This document shows, piece by piece, positions 37,173-49,600 of a stretch of DNA of 64,000 nucleotides (its first letter is position 1; each line of letters starts with the position of its first letter). This stretch comes from Caenorhabditis elegans (lineage: Eukaryota > Nematoda > Chromadorea > Rhabditida > Rhabditidae). The notes below the pieces were generated by a model, which was not told the DNA's origin, did no database searches, and saw nothing but the letters and a program-made list of their open reading frames with translations. The DNA is taken from assembly GCF_000002985.6 (NCBI RefSeq), contig NC_003283.11, forward strand, positions 14,570,001 through 14,634,000. The letters are read 5' to 3'. A program made the translations under genes and the position numbers.

Positions 37173-38172
37173 GAAAAGTTCTTCACTCGTCAAACAAGCC
37201 AGCATGGTCGCACTCTTGATGTTCATAAACGACGGGAGCAGCAACTCGTGCAGTCTCCGAGGTGCTCCAATCGTATTGGCTCGTGTTCATGGTCTGTTTG
37301 CTGATGAGAAGCATACCGTTGTGGTAGTTGAACGTTCGAAACGTGAATGGTACGTACCGATTCTCGATCTTCGACAAGGATTTGTTTCGGCGAAATGCAC
37401 TCGTCATGGAAAACAGTTTTAACTGCAATCCTCGAAGTTTTGGTTGATAAGATGGACAGCAATGCGATGGGACATAAAGTTGCGAAGTCTCCGAAGGAGA
37501 CATTCGTCATTGGATGATGCGAGAGTCAAATTCAAGATATGAAAGATACTGGAACTTCTCCTCACTCATCCAGAGTACTGCTTCAAAAGGTGCAATTCTT
37601 TATGGGGAACCTGTCACTGGAAAGGCTTCAACGAAAGCAGTTGCAAACAACAGCTGCAACATTCATCCGTGCAACTGGATCTGGTTCTGAAACAAAGTGG
37701 AGAAGATGCTCGTCTTATACCAAAAATCATCCAAATTGCAAAAAATCATGTTCCTGCGCATGTCTTCATTGATGAAATTGATGCAGTTGGTACCAAGTGA
37801 TTTGATACTTCTTCATGTGGAAAACAAGAAGTTCAACGAACTCGTATCGAGCTCTTGAATCAATTAGATGTTTGAGAATCGTGGAGATGTGAGCGTTATC
37901 AAGGCAACGAACAGAATTGACTCGCTGGATCCCGCTCTGATCTGTCCTAGACGAATTTATAGAAAGATGGAGTTGCCGAAATCAGATGAGAAGACTAGAC
38001 AGAAGGCTAAGTCAACTAAAAATGCCTTGAAAATTATTTATTTTCAGATCAACACCACTGGAACGACAATTCAGAAATCTGTAATCTATGAGACAGTATT
38101 GGAAAGGAGAAGAGCATCAGTGGCCAAGTGGCAATTATACGATCAGCTCATGGGAAAGAAAAGAGCTTTTTA
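37173..38172 (+). pseudogene. Pseudogene of 26S proteasome ATPase subunit RPT2-like
   Basis: Broken copy of an AAA+ ATPase of the proteasome 19S base. Pieces in different frames follow the RPT2 order: a degenerate OB-domain part (EWYVPIL), KVAKSPKETF, a spoiled Walker A region (about 37,590, LYGEPVTGKA), ATFIRATGS, intact Walker B VFIDEIDAVGTK, then RGDV-IKATNRIDSLDPALI (sensor 1 region) and PRRIYRKMELPKSDEKT. Several in-frame stops and at least four frameshifts break it, and Walker A has lost key residues. An intron remnant persists at about 38,006-38,047: it ends in TTTTCAG and its donor now reads GCTAAG. With the acceptor at 37,172, this shows a DNA-level duplicate rather than a retrocopy. 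Confidence 0.88.
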
Positions 38173-38758
38173 GTTTGGTTGTAGTGGAAAATAAACAGTT
38201 TTTTTTGTGGTTTTTACCGTTGGCAAAATATGTTGTCAAAATGACCAAATACTATAATAAAATTTCAATTTTTAATTCAATTATTGAGTTTTTCCTACAA
38301 TGTTTGAATATGAATTAAAAAACAAAAACAATTTTTTTTGGACGACCATTTCCAAAAAAGTTTTGAATTGTTTTTTTAAAATAATATTTGATCATTGTAG
38401 CGCCGTAGGCGTGTTAACACTAATTTACCCACTGTTATCAGCGTCCCAAGATGCTTAAATTTGTAGCTAGATTACGAGTTTCTTCTAAAAAAATTTCAGC
38501 AAAAATTAAGTTTTGGATTCACAGATTTTCGAAGGAAATAAAAATTATTTCCATTCAAAATCTCACACATTTCGTTAATCTTTAATTACTAGTCGGAAAT
38601 TCAATGAAGTACGAACGATATTACTTCCTAATGAATACTATTTAAGTCATGTGAACATCTGTAATTTTTGGTGTTGTGGTACTTTCTGCCATATAATATT
38701 CAGACTCTTCAGACTCTAAAACATCATATACCGCATTGAGTAGGTTTGCGTCGAAGTA
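38173..38758. other. Intergenic, nothing recognised
   Basis: AT-rich sequence after the RPT2-like pseudogene. No gene, RNA or clear repeat was seen. Confidence 0.4.
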
Positions 38759-38990
38759 TCAGATTGGGAGCATCAATTTTTTAAAATCAATTTTCGAGAC
38801 AGCGAGAAGGTCATCCTCTTTTGGTTCGAGCACTCCACATGGTGCATCAACTTCAAGCCTCTTCACGTTGGTGCTCTTGATTCCATTTTCGGTTGGGCTT
38901 GGATGTCTCCTAGTGGGACAGCTTGGGACATGGCGACTTTTTGGAGGAGCTTTGAAAACTCCTAGTGAAGAAACTGGTGAATTTGAAAAA
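38759..38990 (-). CDS. Possible C-terminal exon or gene fragment, unknown
   Basis: On the minus strand an acceptor-like AG at 38,991-38,992 opens a 77-codon frame ending in TGA at 38,759-38,761. Its composition is protein-like: charged and proline-rich with no homopolymer runs ([17 protein letters not shown], then [20 protein letters not shown]). The frame continues upstream through one TAA into REPFHVEDQTL, so either a small intron removes the stop or this is a pseudogene fragment. The opposite strand has an 87-codon frame (38,736-38,999) that looks less natural. I do not recognise the product. Confidence 0.35.
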
Positions 38991-39398
38991 CTTATATAGC
39001 AACCCGCTTATCTCAAAGTTTGATCTTCCACGTGGAAGGGTTCACGAAGAATGAAAAATTAAATGATTTTTCATTCATTGCTCAATTTTAAAACTTAATT
39101 TTCATCTCGAAAAGACAGAAACTTCTGAAATAAAGGCACTGAAAAGGGGATTACGGTAGTTTCCATTTCCCATTTTTGTCTCTTTTTAACAAATTGGTGC
39201 ACATTTTTCTATATTTTAGCTATATTTTTTGTATTTCCAAAGGATTCGTATTCAAAAGAAACAACAAGAAAAACAAAAATAGAAAAAATTAAGAAACATC
39301 GATACTACTGTGAATAGGTTCGCGTAGAGATATCATGTTCGAAGTTGAGACGTTCATAAATAATATAACGTTGGAATTTTTAAAATTACTAATGCTGT

Positions 39399-39743
39399 AT
39401 TACGGGAACACAAAAATTCTGAGAATGCGTACTGCAAAACATATTTGACGCGCAAAATATCTCGTAGCAAAAACTACAGTAATTCTTTAAATGACTACTG
39501 TAGCGTTTGTGTCTATTTACGGACATAGTTTATTAATGGATAAAATATTGGAAGACAACTTAAAAGCTTCAAAATATCGTCGTCAGTATTCGAAAAGAAA
39601 TTCATTTCAAAGATCGAGCCCGTAAAACGACACAAGCGCTACAGTAGTTATTTAAAGAATTACTGTAGTTTTTGCTACGAGATATTTTGCGCGTCAAATA
39701 TGTTGTGCAATACGCATTCTCAGAATTTTGTGTTCCCGTAATA
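39399..39743. mobile_element. Palindromic MITE (ACGGGAACAC family)
   Basis: The left arm TATTACGGGAACACAAAAAT continues through TTTGACGCGCAAAATATCTC to CTACTGTAGCG. The right arm is its inverse, ending GTGTTCCCGTAATA. Arms of about 150 bp flank a short centre. It is the same family as 30,335-30,805 and 61,120-61,430. Confidence 0.85.
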
Positions 39744-40070
39744 TGACAATCGTGAATGATCAAATATCTGAAATTTCATCCAGTCACGAGTTGCAAGCTG
39801 ATTTCGTGTTTCATCTGAAAACCAAAAAAAAAAGAAGCGGGCGGTCTCTTCGTTTGTGTTTTACAATGTTTTTGTTGTGCAACAATTTTTGTCGTCTTCT
39901 CGTCGTCTCCATTATTTTATTCTATCAATCCGTGACTCATCCACACCGCTTTTTCTTCTTTCTATCGTCACCCAACAGTTTCTTTTTCACCGCTCAAACA
40001 CATACACACACCTCACCACCTCCTCATTATTCCAGCATCATTTTCAGTCTTATTTCGCTTCTATTCAATT

Positions 40071-40626
40071 ATGGCTTCAAAATTGAAAAGTAGGATTTTT
40101 ATAATTGTAAATTTTCTGCAAGTCCCATGTTCCAGACCACCACAGAGCTCAAATAGAGCAGAACCTTGTTGCAGAAAAGTCTTCAGAACCTGAACAATCA
40201 TCTGATCCACGATCATCTTCGGGTAAAGAGGATGGCGATGATTTTCCAACAACGCCAAATGTTAGTTTTGTATGCCTAAATATTCTGGAATAGTTCAATT
40301 CAGATTGCCGCGAAAATTGCACAACGCCGTCTACCGCGTCGAACTCCGACTTCTCATGTGAAAGGGGTCACTGCAGAGCTGATGAGACGACGTTTGAGCA
40401 AGACAAGTGAGGAGGAGCCGGGAGGAAATAATAATGTAAGATCTAAAGTAGTTGCAATGAATTCAATTTTTAAATCAAGATAACGAGCCGGTTCACATTC
40501 AAAACCAGCATTGACGAGTCGAAAGAAGAACCAAGTGGAAACATTGCTGGAAGACTTCCACCAAAGACTCCATACAAAAGTTCTATCGCTGGAAAATCAC
40601 CAATTAACACTTCTAAACCATTGTAA
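40071..40626 (+). CDS. Small basic Ser/Pro-rich protein, uncharacterised
   Basis: Four short exons: 40071-40089, 40136-40260, about 40305-40437, 40483-40626. Phases join to give about 139 residues. Not recognised. The middle is strongly basic (KIAQRRLPRRTPTSHVKG, then LMRRRLSKTSEEEPGG). The ends are Ser/Lys-rich, with repeated S/T-P dipeptides (TTPN, RTPT, KTPY, KSPI), the minimal target of proline-directed kinases such as CDKs. There is no membrane segment or signal peptide, so a nuclear or chromatin-associated role is possible but is inference. A TTTTCAG just upstream of the ATG (about 40,041-40,047) may be a splice-leader acceptor. The stop codon overlaps a possible donor (GTAAAT at 40,623) that could join to a further exon after TTTTTTCAG at about 40,770, changing the last residues. 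The gene is convergent with the ILF2-like gene. Confidence 0.75.
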
Positions 40627-40895
40627 ATATCATTTCGTTTCATTTTTCAATGCCCTGAAATTTTTCGTATCACACAAATATTTGTTCAATGAATAATTTC
40701 CGGTTTCCCATAGATCAATTAAAAGCAAATTCATTTGTCGGAAATGATATTTTTTATTTATTTTTTCAGATTGAAAACTTCACATTAAAAGTTTTAGAAA
40801 CAAAGAAGCTGGATGGAAGAGATCTTAAGGGCTTTCTTAATTAAGTTATTTTAATGAAACTAATTAAAATTAGTTATTACTCCCTCGGGTAAAAT

Positions 40896-42215
40896 TTAAA
40901 CTGTAGGAATTTCAGCTCTTGCAGGGAATCTGGTCATACATCCGTCCCGGTAGGCATCGATGCTCGGACGAATTTCGATTCCTTTCCACGTTGAGATGGT
41001 TTGTGTCAGGTCGGCTGCAGTTCCATGGGTTCCAAGAATCGCACGATAACCGTCGTTTCCAGTGGCAAAGATTCTGACAAGAGTTTGAGCTCCCATGCAA
41101 ACTGTATCCATTTGAGGAAGCGTCAAGTCGAATCCAATGCGATAGTTGGCTGATACTGGATCAATCAGACACGGTGATTTTGGAAGAAAGATACCAGCAG
41201 CAATGATTTCAAAGAATCGCCGGAAAGCAGTCCCCAAACAGGCTTTCTGGCGATTTGGTCCGTTTGCAAGGCAATAGAATGCAAGGTACTGGATTGTCCA
41301 AATAGAAAGAGGCTGGAAGTCGCTGTATCTTGAACGGGTATCCTTTAAAACTCGAACAAGTGCTTGCCATTCTTGAATGAAAGCTGGTGGCAACTCGCTG
41401 GAAATTTGGGAGAACCAGGTGATGTGGCGAGTGGAGAAGAAGTTGATCATCATTTGCTTGCTGTCCACTGAAAAATGTTGACTAAAATATTATTTATTCA
41501 ATAAATTCTTACAATGTAACAGCGGTTCCAATTTCGTTGATTCTTCAGGAATAATCGTGATTAGAAGTCTGACCTGACAGTTATGAGAAGTGATTAAACA
41601 TCCATATTCCATTTGTAATGGTTCTCCTGTTTCTTTTGGATCGGCAATTTTCATGTTTTCGACTACTTTTCTACCGAGCTCCGCTACTGTTTCATCTGAA
41701 AAATTGTTATTTTTCTGTAATATGTTAATTATTAACACTTACATGATGGTAATGTACTCAGCTGAACAACTACATCACTTTTGTCACTGGAATGAGTTGT
41801 CGTATCCGTGACAAACGATCCAACATGACTGATAGTCGCTATTCCAATATCAACGAGCGTCTTTTCTCTTTTTTCTTTTTCCAAAGCGACTATAACCTTT
41901 TTCGCGTACTCATTGATTCTTTTCCGAATTTCGACGGATGGAGTAAGATTTGCAGCGCGATCCAGTATTTCCTACAAATATAACATACAGCATTAAAAAT
42001 TTTTTTATGGAATATCAGCTAACCTTCTCAAAAACCGCATCAGATGTATTCTTTGTGCCTTCTAAATTGCCTTTGTCAAGCGTATAGTCGTATATTGTTC
42101 GGAATTGTGGAATTGGAACTCCAAACTGTGGAAAATTGCCACCGGGAACCATATTTGGTGTCCTAAATCCACGAGACCCAGCGCTGCGTCGGAACGCGGA
42201 ACGTTTATAATTCAT
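40896..42215 (-). CDS. NF45/ILF2 homologue, DZF-domain RNA-binding cofactor
   Basis: Homologue of interleukin enhancer-binding factor 2, the nucleotidyltransferase-fold (DZF) partner of NF90-type double-stranded RNA-binding proteins in the nucleus. Exons (minus): 42215-42024, 41971-41743, 41695-41513, 41467-40896, giving 391 residues against about 390 in human. The N-terminus is Arg/Gly-rich (RRSAGSRGF). The DZF region shows VADLGRKVVE-like VAELGRKVVENMK, LLITIIPEESTKLEP, HITWFSQI, FQPLSIWTIQYLAFYCL, FRRFFEIIAAGIFLP, DTVCMGAQTLVRI and ISTWKGIEIRPS, matching ILF2 in order. ILF2-type DZF domains lack a catalytic triad. An acceptor 7 nt upstream of the ATG (42,223-42,225) suggests SL1 trans-splicing. 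It is divergent from cyclin K, with 341 bp between. From memory it may be R11H6.5. Confidence 0.94.
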
Positions 42216-42556
42216 TTGAAAGCTGAAACATTAAACTGATAATTTTAGAAATAAAAAGTGAAAAAAGTGTTTAAAATTGCAATATATTTTACTCGAAATG
42301 TACAAAATGTTGTTATTTGTCAAATTAAAAAATGCAAACAGCATGAAAATATTCTTGCAACTACGGTGTGCAATTGCGGACTTGACATTGCGGACTTTTG
42401 CTTACCGTGTTTTATCGAAAAAATGCATGCCAATTTTAATTTTCTAATTCTCGAATTTCAATCAATTCGTTCGTTTTAACTAAAATTATACTATTTTTTC
42501 GGGCAATTTTTTTTCAAAATTCACAATTCAATCAAGTACTCTCACAGATCTCAAAA
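42216..42556. promoter_or_regulatory. Divergent promoter, ILF2-like gene and cyclin K
   Basis: Only 341 bp separates the two start codons, so the promoters must be compact and may be shared. The sequence is AT-rich. No binding site was identified with confidence. Confidence 0.55.
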
Positions 42557-43589
42557 ATGTCCGATTGGATTTGGCCGCTGGAGGCGCTAAAGGCAAGGAC
42601 ACCAAATTCTGTTGTCGTTTTTTAAATTTTTCACTGTTTTTTAGACAACACCGTCCATCAGAGCTGGTTTAACTAAAGAACAAGAGCTTCTCTGGCGCCG
42701 TGAAGGTATCAAGCTGTTATCGGAAGTCGGAAATGCCCTCAACTGGTAAATATAATTTTCGAAAAAGTCGAAATTTCAAAATTCAATTTTGCAGTAAACC
42801 GCGCCCCACTATCGGTGTTGCAGCTGTATATTTTCATCGGTTTTATATGATTCACAGTTTCCAGTCATTCAGTCGAGAGGTTTTTATAAGTTTACCAGGC
42901 ACAATTAAAATTACTTTTTTCAGGTAACTGCACTAAGCTGTTTGTTTTTGGCTGGAAAAGTCGAAGATTTCCCGAAAAAATGCAAAGATGTTTGTCAAGC
43001 GGCTGTGACTCATTATCCAGAAATTTATTCAAAGTACCAGAACCTTGTGGTCAGTAAAGTGATTCATAAACTTGATAAATTGAATATTTCAGGACGATGT
43101 AATGGGGCTGGAAAGAGTACTGTTGCACAGTCTTAAATTTGACTTGCATGTTGCTTTGCCGTACGATGCTTTGCTGGATTATAAGATGATGTTTCCAGAT
43201 ATGAATCGTGAGAAGGTTAGTAAAAAAAATTATTTTTCAACAATCATTACGTGTTCCGATTTTAGAAATTTTTTCGATTACAAAATTAAACACATTTTCA
43301 GATTACCGACGCCGTTCAAATAGCTTGGACATTCATCAACGACAGCATCTACACCACATTGTGCATTACCACGGAGCCACAAATGATTGCAATAGCACTT
43401 TTACATCTTGCGTTCACTGTAAAAGGATATCAGCCTGTTCAGAAGAATATGGATCCATGTTGGTGGTCAGCGGATGTTAGTAATTGGCCTCAAGAATCAG
43501 TTGACAAGGCATGTCATCTGGTGCTAGATTTCTACGCTGCTACTAAAGAAAAACCGGTTCTGGAGAAAAAGAAGCTCACAACTTTTTAG
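42557..43589 (+). CDS. ccnk-1: Cyclin K homologue, CDK-12 partner
   Basis: Transcriptional cyclin that activates CDK12-type kinases for phosphorylation of the RNA polymerase II C-terminal domain. Six exons: 42557-42592, 42645-42745, 42795-42879, 42924-43049, 43093-43215, 43302-43589, giving 252 residues: two cyclin boxes and no long C-terminal tail. Recognition segments: [68 protein letters not shown] and [14 protein letters not shown], all very close to human cyclin K. Intron 1 uses a GC donor (AAG/GCAAGG) if the exon joins as ALK-TTPS. A GT donor 18 nt later would add six residues. AATAAA lies at about 43,691. It is divergent from the ILF2-like gene. From memory, F43D2.1. Confidence 0.95.
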
Positions 43590-43699
43590 TTTTCAAAAAT
43601 CTAATATTTCTATATTTTCTTGCTTCTTCTGTTCCAGATTATTTTTGTACAGAACACCTAATCTTGGATTGTGTTGATCTCTTTTACCAAATAAATCTG

Positions 43700-46600
43700 A
43701 ACACTTATTTGGTATTTGTTTACAAATCCCCTGGGCACCAATTCACAATCAATTCGTTCCGTACAACGTCGTCGAAACCAATCCTTCTCGAATTTCGGTG
43801 CGCCGTGTTCCCACGCGAAGAGGGAAGAAGAGAGAGGTTCGGGGGATGGATTACTGACGACGTGATGACGGAGAGATGACTATAATAACACAAAAAAGAA
43901 TCAGCAGTCTTTATGTCTTTTCTTTTTATTCTTCTTTTTGTTCCCCTTTACTTTTACTTCTTCTTCTTCTGTTTGCATTAACACGTCACCTGAATAATTG
44001 TGAAGAGAAGTTTCAGAAGCCGTTTAAGATAGAAGAAGACAACTCCGTGTCGGACGTACGCGCATCAGATAAATGTGCACCATTTTCGACGGCCAAAAAA
44101 GTGCATCTGAAGAGAGAAAAAGTGGGCGGGACGGCGGAAGAAGACGCTAATCGCGCACGAGTCACAGAATATGTATACATACATTTTCAGATTATATGAT
44201 TTTTTTCTCCTTTTGTATAGTATATTTAACATATAACTAAAAAATGACAAAAAAAATCAGCAAAACTGTTAAGCGTCCTTTCTTTTCGCAACTCTGGCGC
44301 GAAGTTTTTGCAAGAGTGCCGCACGGTTGTTTAAACGGATTTCCTATTAAATTTCTGATAATTTAAATTTTAGAATTATAAAACACTGTTGATTTCAAAT
44401 CGAAACACATTTTAAAAAATCTGTAGAAATTGAAGGAACTGACAAAATAATCTGAAAATTGTGAGGATAATCAGCGGCACACTTTTAACAAAATCAAGTA
44501 CAAAAATCGTCTAGAATGAGCAAAGTTTTATTTTTGGACCGATTTTACGTATTTAGTGAAAGTAGTGATTGTCAGAAATTCGAAAACGCCACGCGATTTT
44601 TCAATTTACGTCCAAAACTGTGACCAATCAGCTCCTCTCTCCGCCCACTTTTGGACCAATCAGATTGAGTGGGCGGAGTTCAAAAGTGCTTATTGGCTTG
44701 AAAGTGGGTGTGGTTTCTAATTTTGGAGGAAGTTCAAACGGAATTTAGGCAAAATTGAAAAATTCGAGTTTTTAAGTTTTTAAAAAATTTTCAAAAGGAA
44801 ATTTCATTTTCTTTTTCTTTTGTGGTATTTTGAATTTCAAATAATCTCGGCTACTTTAAATAATTTTTTTTCACTGCTGCCGAGTTCTAAAAAAGGATTT
44901 TCACAGGATTCCGACGATTTGTAGGCTATAAAATGGTAGGCAAATATTCTGGAAGCTTTTTGAACAGTCTCAATGTTCTGTAACAAATTGGAAACAAAAG
45001 TATTACAGATCTCCTTATTCGAATTCAACGTACCCATGTGCAGCTGAGTTTTCTGTAGGATCATACAAGCTAACTGTAAAAAATTTTCACAAAAATCTGA
45101 CTACGTAATACCAAATCTCCAATCGTCTCATATTACAGTTCCCTCTGTTCCATCATAAACTTCTAATTTTTCCTTCATATGCGTCGTCAGATTTCATTCT
45201 CCTTCCTCCTCAATTCCCTCCTCTTTTCGCTTCCAATTACCCTTTTTAGTCGCCCTTGTGGTCTCTCCCAGTGCACTACTGCACATTCTACCGGAAACCG
45301 CCGACAACTTTTCACTTTTCACCCCCAAAAATCTCTCTCTCTCAATCCGTGTTTCCTCGATTCCTTATGGCTTCTGGTGTCGTCGTCAACGGATTTCAGG
45401 ATTATCTTAGCGTCCATAACTCTTGAAAAATACTTTCAATAATATAGAATGGTTCCTCTCCCGATTTCTTTCCCTAATCCGCGCTAAAGTTAGGCAAATT
45501 TTCTGGAAGAGACCGACATAAATGTCATGAACACGATTTGTTTATTTTCCGTCTCAATTCTTCGTTCCTTCCATTTTGCTTCATTCCTAGGACTCCGCCC
45601 ACTTGTTGTGTGCTCCATTAAGCGTGCTCTCTTTGGTTATAATATACAAGCGAAATTTTCGAATTTTATTCTATGATTCTTCGAAAATCAAACTAAAAAT
45701 GTGTCCTTCTCTCTACGTAGGCTCAATTCTTGGTCGTTACACTTCAATGAGCCGCAGTCGTTTTTGATCTTTTTCCGGATTTTTTTGTTGTTGGAGATTT
45801 TTGATTTTATTTGTCATTTCATTGAACTGCAGGTTTACTTTATACTATCCGTCAAAAATTCGCGCCCACACAAAAAAAACAAACTTTAAAAATATTAAGT
45901 TATTTGATATTTGGCCCTGGTAGATCAAATATCTTTAAACTGAAACACCTCGAGTTTTGGCCTACTCAACCTTTTCAAAATATACTGGACTCAGTTGAGT
46001 TAAATATGTCACAACAGATATCTACAACTGGTTTACATTTTGCTACAATGTTATCTAAAGTTTTGGCAAAATCCCAAATTTTCGCAAAATTTGAATATTG
46101 TGAGAAACTTCAGTAATTCCTGAATGCTTGAAGATCTACAATGTTGAAATTAAACACATGACAACATAATAAAAATCAAAAAGTCAGAGAGCAACATGTT
46201 TTTTCAGATTTTCAAAATCATGAGCAATTGTAATTTTTTGACAACTACTATAAAATTTCAAAAACTATTGTATTAATTTTTTGTTTGGTTATTTTAGCAT
46301 TATAGAAGCCTATAGATTTGGCCTGTGAACTATACAGCTCGGTATTGATAAACCTAGACATACTGAGGCGTTTTTCGGGAGGGGAGGCGAATGGAGGCGA
46401 GATGAATTTTCAAAAGAACTTATGAAATCTGCTTTCAGAAGACTTATACGTCAGTTGAGCTCCACCTCGAGTTTCATGATTAGTATGTTCAAGTTGTCTC
46501 TGTTATTATTTGATCATGTTCATCGAGATGTCACTTGTTTCTTCCTCTTATCATTAATTATTGTGTATCCGACAAGGGTAGGAGGGAGCCCCGATAACTT

Positions 46601-49600
46601 CCTCTCTCTTTTCATCTCATTCTCCCAATCATTTCTTGTTCCTTCAACTCATTCTTTCCCTTGTTCTTTTTGCTAATCTCAAACGCTCATCAAACCCATC
46701 AAATACGTTTTTGATTCGTTGTTTTATGTTTTTTGTCTGCCGGACAAATCACTCAATACTCACTTGATTTTTATCCAGAGACCTTTAAAACGAGTTGATA
46801 GAATATGTGAACGCGTAGAACTCATTTCCCAAAAGTAAATATTTGAACTCTTGCAAAAAAGAATTGGATAAAGATGAGTTCAGGAAATTTGAGTTTTCTA
46901 CCAAAAGGAGCTCCTGAAAACTAGGTGAAAAATGAGATTCCAATTTTTAAAATATCTTCTTCTAAAACTGAGTAGTGAATTTTTTGCTTATCTGAAATAC
47001 TCAAAAATTAAAAAATAAATTTCAAGTCTATATTCTATGTATAGGGATAAAATATCGTTTTTTTTCACAGTTTAAAGAAAACCTGCAGGTTTGGGTTTGT
47101 AACCACGTTGGAGCCGCAAGGTAAATTTTGTATTTTGGCATTTTTTCAATTTTGAATCGTCATAAAAAATTTTCAAATCAGCAAAAAGGTCTCCTCTTGA
47201 ACTTTTTTTTTTCTCAATGAGATTTCCCCACCCTAACTAAATTTTGTAATCTAGTGGTATAGACGTTTTCTCAATTTTATTTTGAAAAAAGTTTGTAAAT
47301 ATGACTGTTCTTAATCATCTCATTTGCATATACCCACTGCACTCTTTTATGAAATTTTAGAAGTAAACATACTTAGTTAGGCCCGTCTTAACATTCAAAG
47401 CAGAAACTTCCGAACTTCCAAACCTTGCAAAGTTTCTTCTTTCTTCAGCCAATTTTTCAGTTTTTCAATTTTTCCACCAAAACTTGTACAAACACCAAAC
47501 ACTTTGACATCTCATTTTTGCCAGCCTAAAATGAATTGTTTCTGGTACCTTTTTGAGTGCCGAGGTTCACCAGGGATTTCCCATTCTTTCTCTCTGGCAG
47601 AGCTTCAGTTTCCAACTAGAACACCCAACAATATTTCCTTTCTAACACATTCTCGTGTTTCTTCGTTGGCACCAGCCTCTGTTTACACCCAAATATGCAA
47701 ATCTTTTTCACTCATCCCTCAAAAGATGGGGGGCGCCCCCTAACCCCACGGAGCCGGCTTTTAACTAATTTCGTGCATCCCCCCACGGATTTATCGGTCT
47801 TGTCTTTCCAACTCCGACAAGGAAAAAGTTTTCACTTTGACCAAAATTTTCGGAATAGATGTGCCATAGTGTGCATGTGCTGTGTCAATTGAATTAGTTT
47901 CACCAATACTTGCTTTCAAAGTTTGCATTGTTTACTTTACCCCCATTTATGTCCCTCCCACCATCTTCTACTTTTTCTGAATCCCCCTTTCACTTCATTA
48001 GAAGCATTCCATTAACCTAAAGTGGCCATGGTACGGTAGATTTTAGTGAATCCCTTTCAGTAATCACAATGAGTGTTTCGAAATGTCTCTAGAGGCATCT
48101 AAGGTTCCAATGAGGAGGAGCATGTGCAAGAAATGAAGCAAAATAAGGAGAAGAAGAAGCAGTGGCAAACTTGATTAAAAGCCTTTTCTTTTCCCCTTTT
48201 TCCCACTCCTCAGCTTCTCTCATTTTCATTAACTTTTTAGCTGAGACACACAAGTCCTTGACTTTTACAAAATCTTGTTTAAATTTTGATTTTTGAAAAA
48301 AAGATCACAAAAAACAGAGCGTGCAAGTCTTTAGGCGTTTGTGTCTACAGTAGGCAAGATTCAGGTGTCCTCAAAGACATGGAGGCAGTTTGTCTATTTT
48401 TCGTACAACGCACTTAACCCTAGACTTTATTCTAGGTCAAGCCTACACCTTCGTAAACCATTGGCTTACCCGTTATCTAGCTCACGTAGTAGGTACGATT
48501 GTAGGAAGGTATCTACCGCCTTGAAGGGGTTTTTTGTACACGTAAAAACCTCAAAAATGTTATTTTAAAGTTCTAGTGGATCGTTAAAAATAGAGTGGTT
48601 TCACTTTTGTTTTTCTGAATCATTGCTCATCATTTCAGATTTTTGCTGCCAAAAAATCTTAAAACCCCCATTAAAAAGTTCAAATCTCAGACCACTTTTC
48701 ATAGATCAAAAGACACTGTTGTATAAATTCCCAAGTTTCTTTATGTTTTCTCTTCATGTTTTCTTCTTCTTGCCACAAAAGTAATAGGTGTGTCGCATCC
48801 ATCTTGTCATTTCAATCGAGCCAACACCACATCAAATTTGTTGTTGCGTGCCCCCTGTCTTTTCTCTACTCGCTTTTTCATGATTCTCTGATGGATCAGC
48901 AGCAGGCCGCCTGCTCCTGATGATGAGCAAATGAGCCGGCGGCGGCGGCGGAGCCTTGTCAACTCATTTTGTGCTGTGGTTTAGCTTTTTTGTTGTGCAT
49001 CTCATCACATTGATGCACTGCGATGACAACACACTTCCGATGATTTCTTGACTTTCTTTATGTTTTTTTCAGGTTGTGTTAGGTATGGTTGTCTGGAAAA
49101 AAGACACAAATGTCTTCCGAAAAATATAATTTTTCTGAAAAAAAAACAATAGTAGTGTCTAAAGCATCAGCAAAATGATTGATGAGTGACAAGCTAATTA
49201 GTTTGGAAAATCAAATTTTCCAAAAACAAAAATTAAGTATTTTTATTAATTCTTTGTCCAATTTATCCAGACAAAATAAGTTCCGATAGAAGCGCAGCTT
49301 TACACAGGCTTCAACTCAGAGATTCACTTACATTATAGGCCATCTTTAAGCTCATATGCCTGCCAACAAAAACAAGTCTGAGCGTTAGAGTCTTGTTTTA
49401 CAGAGCCCGAGTTTAGGATAGCACTGGATTAAAATATTTTAATTTCATTAAATTTTAATAATTCAATATCCAAATTATCTAAAAGCCCAAAATTTTAGAG
49501 GGTTTTTAAATGATATCCGGTCATTTTTTAATTATTATAAAAGTAATTAAATAAATTCTCTACTGTACCTACTCCTCTTTAATAAACTAATTTTTTAAAA

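Noticed and set aside
39728-40093. 121-codon plus-strand frame upstream of the small basic gene
   Set aside because: Phe/His/Thr-rich translation of CT-rich 5' sequence and part of the MITE; the real start is the ATG at 40,071 in another frame.
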